A stretch of DNA of 9,036 nucleotides. Source: CAMEON01 sp045645165 (GTDB lineage Bacteria; Bacillota; Clostridia; Oscillospirales; CAG-272). This document shows positions 5,292 through 9,036 of the stretch, in pieces. Position 1 is the first letter of the stretch. Every line of letters starts with the position of its first letter. The translations under genes and the position numbers were made by a program. A model generated the notes under the pieces. That model did not search any database and was not told the DNA's origin. It was given only the letters and a program-made list of their open reading frames with translations. Location of the stretch: positions 1-9,036 of the forward strand of contig JAZRIF010000157.1 of the NCBI GenBank assembly GCA_045645165.1, in the 5' to 3' direction.

Positions 5292-6008
5292 ATGAAGGTC
5301 AATACCATTGTCAATGAACTGAACTCTCTGGCCTACCACGGCCGCGGCATCATCATCGGTAAGTCTCCCGACGGTAAGAAGGCCGTCACCGCCTACTTCA
5401 TCATGGGTCGCAGTGTCAACAGCCGCAACCGCGTGTTCGTGGCCGAGGGCGACGCCATGCGTACCAAGGCTTTCGACGAGTCCAAGATGGTGGATCCCCA
5501 CCTCATTATCTACTACCCCGTCCGTGTGCTGGGCAACAAGACCATCGTCACCAACGGTGATCAGACCGACACCATCTACAATCTCATGGACAAGCAGATG
5601 ACCTTCGAGCAGGCTCTCCGCACCCGTGAGTTCGAGGATGACAAGCCCAACTTCACCCCCCGCATCTCGGGTATCATCCACCGCGAGAACGGTGAGATGA
5701 ACTTCGCCATGTCCATCCTCAAGAGCGCCGAGGGCGACGACAGCTCTTGCGAGCGCTTTACCTGCGCTTACTCCAATCCTCTGTGCGGCCGCGCCAAGTT
5801 CATCCACACCTACAACTGCGACGGCAACCCCCTGCCTTCCTTCGAGGGTGAGCCCAAGACTCTGGAGCTGCCCGATATGGACATCGACGCCCTGACCGAC
5901 CTGATCTGGACCAACCTGAACGAGGACAACAAGGTGTCCCTGTTCGTCCGCTACATCGATCTGGAGAGTGGCGAGACCGAGACCAGAATCGTCAACAAGG
6001 ACGTTTGA
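5292..6008 (+). CDS. purO: IMP cyclohydrolase, PurO-like family
   Basis: This 238-residue protein looks like the stand-alone IMP cyclohydrolase family (IMP_cyclohyd, archaeal PurO and clostridial homologues). It closes the ring of FAICAR to IMP, step 10, and has an Ntn-hydrolase-like fold unrelated to the cyclohydrolase domain of PurH. Conserved-looking blocks are YHGRGIIIGKS (15-25), AYFIMGRSVNSRNRVF (34-49), VTNGDQTDTIY (86-96), PNFTPRISG, DGNPLPSFEGEP and NEDNKVSLFVR near the C-terminus. AAAGGAG at 5278-5284, seven bases upstream, fixes the ATG at 5292; the frame extends upstream to 5175 but that overlaps the previous gene. Its presence, together with a separate transformylase gene 530 bases downstream, explains the lack of a bifunctional purH. 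The symbol purO is given by family resemblance from memory. A neutral alternative name is clostridial IMP cyclohydrolase. Confidence 0.87.
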   Translation: MKVNTIVNELNSLAYHGRGIIIGKSPDGKKAVTAYFIMGRSVNSRNRVFVAEGDAMRTKAFDESKMVDPHLIIYYPVRVLGNKTIVTNGDQTDTIYNLMDKQMTFEQALRTREFEDDKPNFTPRISGIIHRENGEMNFAMSILKSAEGDDSSCERFTCAYSNPLCGRAKFIHTYNCDGNPLPSFEGEPKTLELPDMDIDALTDLIWTNLNEDNKVSLFVRYIDLESGETETRIVNKDV

Positions 6009-6018
6009 GGAAACGGTC

Positions 6019-6501
6019 ATGAGCATTGATCTGCTTCGTCCGACATGGGTTGACTTGCGGTACTTCGGCTCGGATCGGTTCTTCCCGAATGAATCCTTCA
6101 AGGAGTTCATCGGCGATAAGATCGCCTGTGAAGAGATCGTGTCCTTCGATTGCTGTCTCATGGATATGTATGAGTTGGAATCTGCCGATGCAGCCTTGCG
6201 TCCCGATACACAGCAGATCGTGGCCGTGGTGTTTCGCCCCGAGATCGATCCCATCGAACGCTTGGAGCGGGACGGATTCACCTTCTGCGGGTACGATCTC
6301 GTGGAGGACGGCGATGCCATCAGTGCCATCACCAACTGCGGAGGCACCTTTACCTCTATCCCCTACGAAAAGCTCACCGAGTTCGGTCTGCTTCCCACCT
6401 ACAAGGATGCCGTTCTGGCACAGCTTGCGCTGGCGGAGGAAGCGCCCTATGAGCATCACGCCTACTGCATGATCTGCGAGATCTGGCGGAAGCTTGTGTG
6501 A
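6019..6501 (+). CDS. Uncharacterised 160-aa soluble protein between the two halves of the PurH function
   Basis: I do not recognise this protein. The ATG at 6019 lies 10 bases after the cyclohydrolase stop, and its ribosome binding site GAGGAAA (6007-6013) overlaps that stop codon, so the two genes are probably translationally coupled. The upstream extension of the frame to 5968 overlaps purO and is rejected. The product is acidic, with no signal peptide or membrane segment. It holds a cysteine cluster at C37, C45 and C46 (CEEIVSFDCC) and a C-x2-C pair near the C-terminus (C150, C153 in YCMICEIW), which might bind metal or form disulfides, though the spacing fits no motif I can name. It begins MSIDLLRPTWVDLRYFG and contains an aromatic-rich FFPNESFKEFIG stretch. 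Its position between steps 9 and 10 suggests a link to them, but an unrelated cargo gene is equally possible. Confidence 0.82.
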   Translation: MSIDLLRPTWVDLRYFGSDRFFPNESFKEFIGDKIACEEIVSFDCCLMDMYELESADAALRPDTQQIVAVVFRPEIDPIERLERDGFTFCGYDLVEDGDAISAITNCGGTFTSIPYEKLTEFGLLPTYKDAVLAQLALAEEAPYEHHAYCMICEIWRKLV

Positions 6502-6538
6502 GTTCCCACCATTGAAGAAAAATTAAGGAGATAAAACC

Positions 6539-7723
6539 ATGAACGAATTCGAGCTGAAATACGGCTGTAACCCCAATCAGAAGCCTTCCCGCATTTTCAT
6601 GAAGGACGGCAGCGAGCTGCCCATCACGGTGCTCAACGGCCGCCCCGGCTACATCAATTTCCTGGATGCCTTCAACGCATGGCAGCTGGTCAAGGAGCTG
6701 AAGGAAGCTCTGGGTCTGCCCGCCGCTACCTCCTTCAAGCACGTGTCCCCCACCTCCGCCGCCGTGGGTCTGCCCCTGGATGCGGCTCTGAAAAAGGCTT
6801 GCTTCGTCGAGGATATTGAGGGCATCGACGAGTCTCCTCTGGCCTGCGCTTACGTCCGCGCCCGCGGCACCGACCGCCTCTGCTCCTTCGGCGACTGGGT
6901 GGCTCTGTCCGACGTCTGCGACGTAGTCACCGCCAAGCTCCTCGCCCGCGAGGTCTCCGACGGTATCATCGCCCCCGGCTACGAGCCCGAGGCTCTGGAG
7001 ATCCTGAAGGGCAAGAGAAAGGGCGGCTACAACATCGTGGCAATCGACCCCGACTACAAGCCCGCTCCCATCGAGACCAAGGACGTATTCGGCATCACCT
7101 TCGAGCAGGGAAGAAACGAGTTCAAGATCGGTGAGCATCTCCTCACGAACGTCGTCACCGAAAAGAAGGACATTCCCGAGAGCGCCAAGCGCGACCTCAT
7201 CGTGGCTCTGATCACCCTGAAGTACACCCAGTCCAACTCGGTCTGCTACGCCTACAACGGTCAGGCCATCGGTGTGGGCGCAGGTCAGCAGTCCCGCGTG
7301 CATTGCACCCGTCTGGCCGGCGGCAAGGCCGACACCTGGCTCATGCGTCAGCATCCCAAGGTGCTGGCTCTCCCCTTCCTGCCCACCATGGGTCGTCCCG
7401 AGCGTGACAACGTCATCGACGGCTACATCAACGGCAACGAGGAGGACGTCTGCGCCGACGGTATCTGGCAGGGCTACTTCACCGAGCAGCCCGCGCCTCT
7501 GACCGCCGAGGAGCGCCGCGAGTGGCTGGATAGCTTCAAGGATATCGCCCTCGCCTCGGATGCCTTCTTCCCCTTCGCCGACAACGTCAAGCGCGCCCAC
7601 GCCTCGGGTGTTTCCTACATCGCCCAGCCCGGCGGCTCCATCCGCGACGATCTCGTCATCGAGGAGTGCAACAAGCGCGGCATCGCCATGGCCTTTACGG
7701 GCATGAGACTTTTCCATCATTGA
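6539..7723 (+). CDS. purH: Stand-alone AICAR transformylase (ATIC/PurH C-terminal domain type)
   Basis: This enzyme formylates AICAR to FAICAR with 10-formyl-THF (step 9). The 394-residue protein corresponds to the C-terminal transformylase half of PurH; the N-terminal MGS-like cyclohydrolase domain is absent. It opens with KYGCNPNQKPSRI, the family's RYGxNPHQ-type motif. The catalytic Lys-His pair is K67-H68 in TSFKHVSP. Other blocks are LNGRPGYINFLDAFNAWQL, GDWVALSDVCDV, REVSDGIIAPGYE, KYTQSNSVCYA, GAGQQSRVHCTRLAG and SSDAFFPF-like LASDAFFPFADNV, ending RLFHH. Recalled human ATIC (592 aa, K266-H267, also ending RLFHH) aligns with an offset of 199 almost without gaps, so the protein looks closer to eukaryotic ATIC than to E. 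coli PurH. AAGGAG at 6525-6530 sets the start, 37 bases after the preceding gene. The product goes to the PurO-type cyclohydrolase encoded upstream. The symbol purH is used for function; the protein is only half of classical PurH. Confidence 0.95.
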   Translation: MNEFELKYGCNPNQKPSRIFMKDGSELPITVLNGRPGYINFLDAFNAWQLVKELKEALGLPAATSFKHVSPTSAAVGLPLDAALKKACFVEDIEGIDESPLACAYVRARGTDRLCSFGDWVALSDVCDVVTAKLLAREVSDGIIAPGYEPEALEILKGKRKGGYNIVAIDPDYKPAPIETKDVFGITFEQGRNEFKIGEHLLTNVVTEKKDIPESAKRDLIVALITLKYTQSNSVCYAYNGQAIGVGAGQQSRVHCTRLAGGKADTWLMRQHPKVLALPFLPTMGRPERDNVIDGYINGNEEDVCADGIWQGYFTEQPAPLTAEERREWLDSFKDIALASDAFFPFADNVKRAHASGVSYIAQPGGSIRDDLVIEECNKRGIAMAFTGMRLFHH

Positions 7724-7734
7724 TTTTTCAATTC

Positions 7735-7825
7735 GTAGGGGCGGCTATTAGCCGCCCGCGTACCCCCAAAAATGGAACTTACATCCTGTTTTGAAAATGC
7801 GCGGGAGGCTGATAGCCTCCCCTAC
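7735..7825 (+). repeat. MITE/REPIN-like inverted-repeat element between purH and purD
   Basis: The ends are inverted repeats of 26 bases with 23 matches: 7735-7760 begins GTAGGGGCGGCTATTAGC, and the reverse complement of 7800-7825 begins GTAGGGGAGGCTATCAGC. Each end is itself a hairpin: GGGCGGC/GCCGCCC (7739-7745 with 7751-7757) and GGGAGGC/GCCTCCC (7803-7809 with 7815-7821). Two of the three differences between the ends are a compensating pair (C-G versus A-T in the hairpin), so structure is conserved. The core is about 40 A/T-rich bases with no coding capacity. GTAGGGGCGG-type ends recur in clostridial intergenic repeats as I remember. I see no clear target duplication and no U-tract that would make it a terminator. 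Confidence 0.7.
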
Positions 7826-7830
7826 AAAAA

Positions 7831-7876
7831 GCGTAAGAATTACGCAAACGAAACCTCATAGAAAGGAATCCTCCTT
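7831..7876 (+). promoter_or_regulatory. purD leader hairpins, one enclosing the ribosome binding site
   Basis: GCGTAA/TTACGC (7831-7836 with 7840-7845) forms a small hairpin right after the repeat element. Then AAGGA (7863-7867), the only good ribosome binding site for purD, can pair with TCCTT (7872-7876) around the loop ATCC, ending two bases before the ATG at 7879. The short 5-bp helix could lower purD initiation unless translation or a protein opens it. This is a structural inference only. Confidence 0.35.
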
Positions 7877-7878
7877 AC

Positions 7879-9036
7879 ATGAATATTCTGGTTATTGGCA
7901 GCGGTGGACGCGAGCATGCGGTCATCAAGGCCATCAAGAAAAATCCCACCGTGGAGACCATTTACTGCCTCCCCGGAAACGGCGGTATCGCCGCTGACGC
8001 GACCTGCGTCAATATCGGCGCCAAGGACATTGACGGAATCGTCAAGTTCGCCGCCGAGAACAAGATCGACTACGCCGTAGTCACCCCCGACGACCCGCTG
8101 GTGCTGGGTTGCGTGGACGCCCTGACCGAAATCGGCATCCCCTGCTTTGGCCCCGACAAGAAGGCGGCCATCATCGAGGGATCCAAGGCATTTTCCAAGG
8201 ATCTCATGAAGAAGTACGGCATTCCCACCGCCGCCTACGAGATCTTCGACGACATGGACAAGGCTATCGCTTACCTGCAGGACAAGGATATGCCCATCGT
8301 CATCAAAGCTGACGGTCTGGCGCTGGGTAAGGGCGTTATCATTGCCGAGACGCTGGCCGAGGCCGAGGAGGCCGTCCGCTCCATGATGGCGGATAAGGTC
8401 TTCGGCGCCAGCGGCGACCACGTGGTCATTGAGGAGTTCCTCACGGGCCCCGAGGTGTCCGTCCTGGCCTTCACCGACGGCAAGACCCTTGTGCCCTTGG
8501 TGTCCCCCATGGAACACAAGCGCGCCCCCGACAATGACGAGGGCTTGAACACCGGCGGTATGGGTACGGTCGCCCCCAACCCCTACTACACTGCAGATAT
8601 CGCGGCCGAGTGCATGGAGACCATCTTCATTCCCACCATGAACGCCATGAACGCCGAGGGTCGCACCTTCAAGGGTTGCCTGTACTTCGGCCTCATGCTC
8701 ACCCCCAAGGGCCCCAAGGTCATTGAGTCCAACTGCCGTTTCGGTGATCCCGAGACCCAGGTGGTGCTTCCTCTGCTGGAGTCTGATCTGCTCACCGTTA
8801 TGCAGGCCGTCACCAATGAGACCCTGGCCGAGATCGAGGTGAAGTTCGCACAAGACAAGTCGGCTTGCTGTGTCATCATGGCCTCTGCGGGCTACCCCCA
8901 GAGCTATGAGAAGGGCTATGAGATCACCATTCCCGCTGACGTGGCCGACAGCGTCTACGTAGCCGGCGCCTCCATCAAGGATGGCAAGCTGGTGAACAAC
9001 GGCGGCCGTGTGCTGGGCGTGACCTCGGTGGCCGAC
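7879..9036 (+). CDS. purD: Phosphoribosylamine-glycine ligase (GAR synthetase), truncated by window end
   Basis: PurD joins phosphoribosylamine and glycine with ATP to give GAR (step 2). The 386 residues visible are most of a protein usually about 420 long; the frame is open at base 9036 and the C-terminus is outside the window. It is an ATP-grasp enzyme. The N-terminal GSGGREHA (7-14) binds phosphoribosylamine; VTPDDPLVLG is a variant of the usual PEAPLVAG segment. The ATP-grasp core contains IKADGLALGKGV, EEFLTGPEVSV, HKRAPDNDEGLNTGGMG and NCRFGDPETQ (285-294), with the metal and nucleotide residues E292 and N285 in place. The start MNILVIGSGGREHA follows the family, with AAAGGAA at 7862-7868. 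It is separated from the transformylase gene by a repeat element but is co-directional with no terminator, so it is probably in the same transcript. Its unstable substrate comes from PurF. Confidence 0.96.
   Translation, partial: MNILVIGSGGREHAVIKAIKKNPTVETIYCLPGNGGIAADATCVNIGAKDIDGIVKFAAENKIDYAVVTPDDPLVLGCVDALTEIGIPCFGPDKKAAIIEGSKAFSKDLMKKYGIPTAAYEIFDDMDKAIAYLQDKDMPIVIKADGLALGKGVIIAETLAEAEEAVRSMMADKVFGASGDHVVIEEFLTGPEVSVLAFTDGKTLVPLVSPMEHKRAPDNDEGLNTGGMGTVAPNPYYTADIAAECMETIFIPTMNAMNAEGRTFKGCLYFGLMLTPKGPKVIESNCRFGDPETQVVLPLLESDLLTVMQAVTNETLAEIEVKFAQDKSACCVIMASAGYPQSYEKGYEITIPADVADSVYVAGASIKDGKLVNNGGRVLGVTSVAD

Noticed and set aside
6374..7720. 448-residue minus-strand frame opposite the AICAR transformylase, and a similar one at 7840-8853 opposite purD
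   Set aside because: Both are antisense shadows of strongly identified enzymes, with repetitive Gly/Val/Asp/Leu composition and no credible ribosome binding site noted.
7735..7825. CRISPR-like repeats
   Set aside because: The two similar units are inverted, not direct, and there are only two with one A/T-rich spacer.

Overview
The window reads as one co-directional, plus-strand de novo purine biosynthesis operon from a Gram-positive anaerobe, most likely a gut Clostridia of the Oscillospirales/Ruminococcaceae type. The reasons are GC-rich codons with strong G/C in third positions, AGGAGG-type ribosome binding sites, a textbook sigma-A promoter, clostridial variants of PurF, PurN and a PurO-like IMP cyclohydrolase, and short palindromic intergenic repeats. 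The taxonomic call is inference; no marker gene is present.

Layout: 1-273 is the tail of an unrelated, uncharacterised gene. 274-702 is a regulatory region with an extended -10 promoter (363-391), a ZTP (pfl-motif) riboswitch aptamer (405-546) and an overlapping intrinsic terminator (542-587). Then come purE (703-1197), a purF-family gene (1314-2738), a 160-nt REPIN/MITE-like hairpin element (2746-2906), purM (2942-4003), purN (4019-4654), an unknown two-TM protein (4711-5253), a PurO-type IMP cyclohydrolase (5292-6008), an unknown 160-aa soluble protein (6019-6501), a stand-alone AICAR transformylase (6539-7723), a second inverted-repeat element (7735-7825) and purD, cut by the window end (7879-9036).

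How it works together: the operon supplies steps 1 (PurF), 2 (PurD), 3 (PurN), 5 (PurM), 6 (PurE), 9 (AICAR transformylase) and 10 (IMP cyclohydrolase). purL, purC, purB and purK are not in the window. Steps 3 and 9 consume 10-formyl-tetrahydrofolate. When that cofactor runs short, AICAR/ZMP/ZTP accumulates, and the leader is built so that ZTP binding should block terminator formation and switch the operon on.

The most notable points are: (a) the PurF homologue has Gly where the catalytic Cys1 should be and has lost the other glutamine-pocket residues, while keeping the PRPP loop and the Fe-S cysteines; (b) the usual bifunctional PurH is replaced by two separate genes, an archaeal-family cyclohydrolase and a transformylase that resembles the C-terminal half of eukaryotic ATIC; (c) two unrecognised proteins are embedded in the operon; (d) two repeat elements sit inside the operon, one able to form mutually exclusive hairpins.
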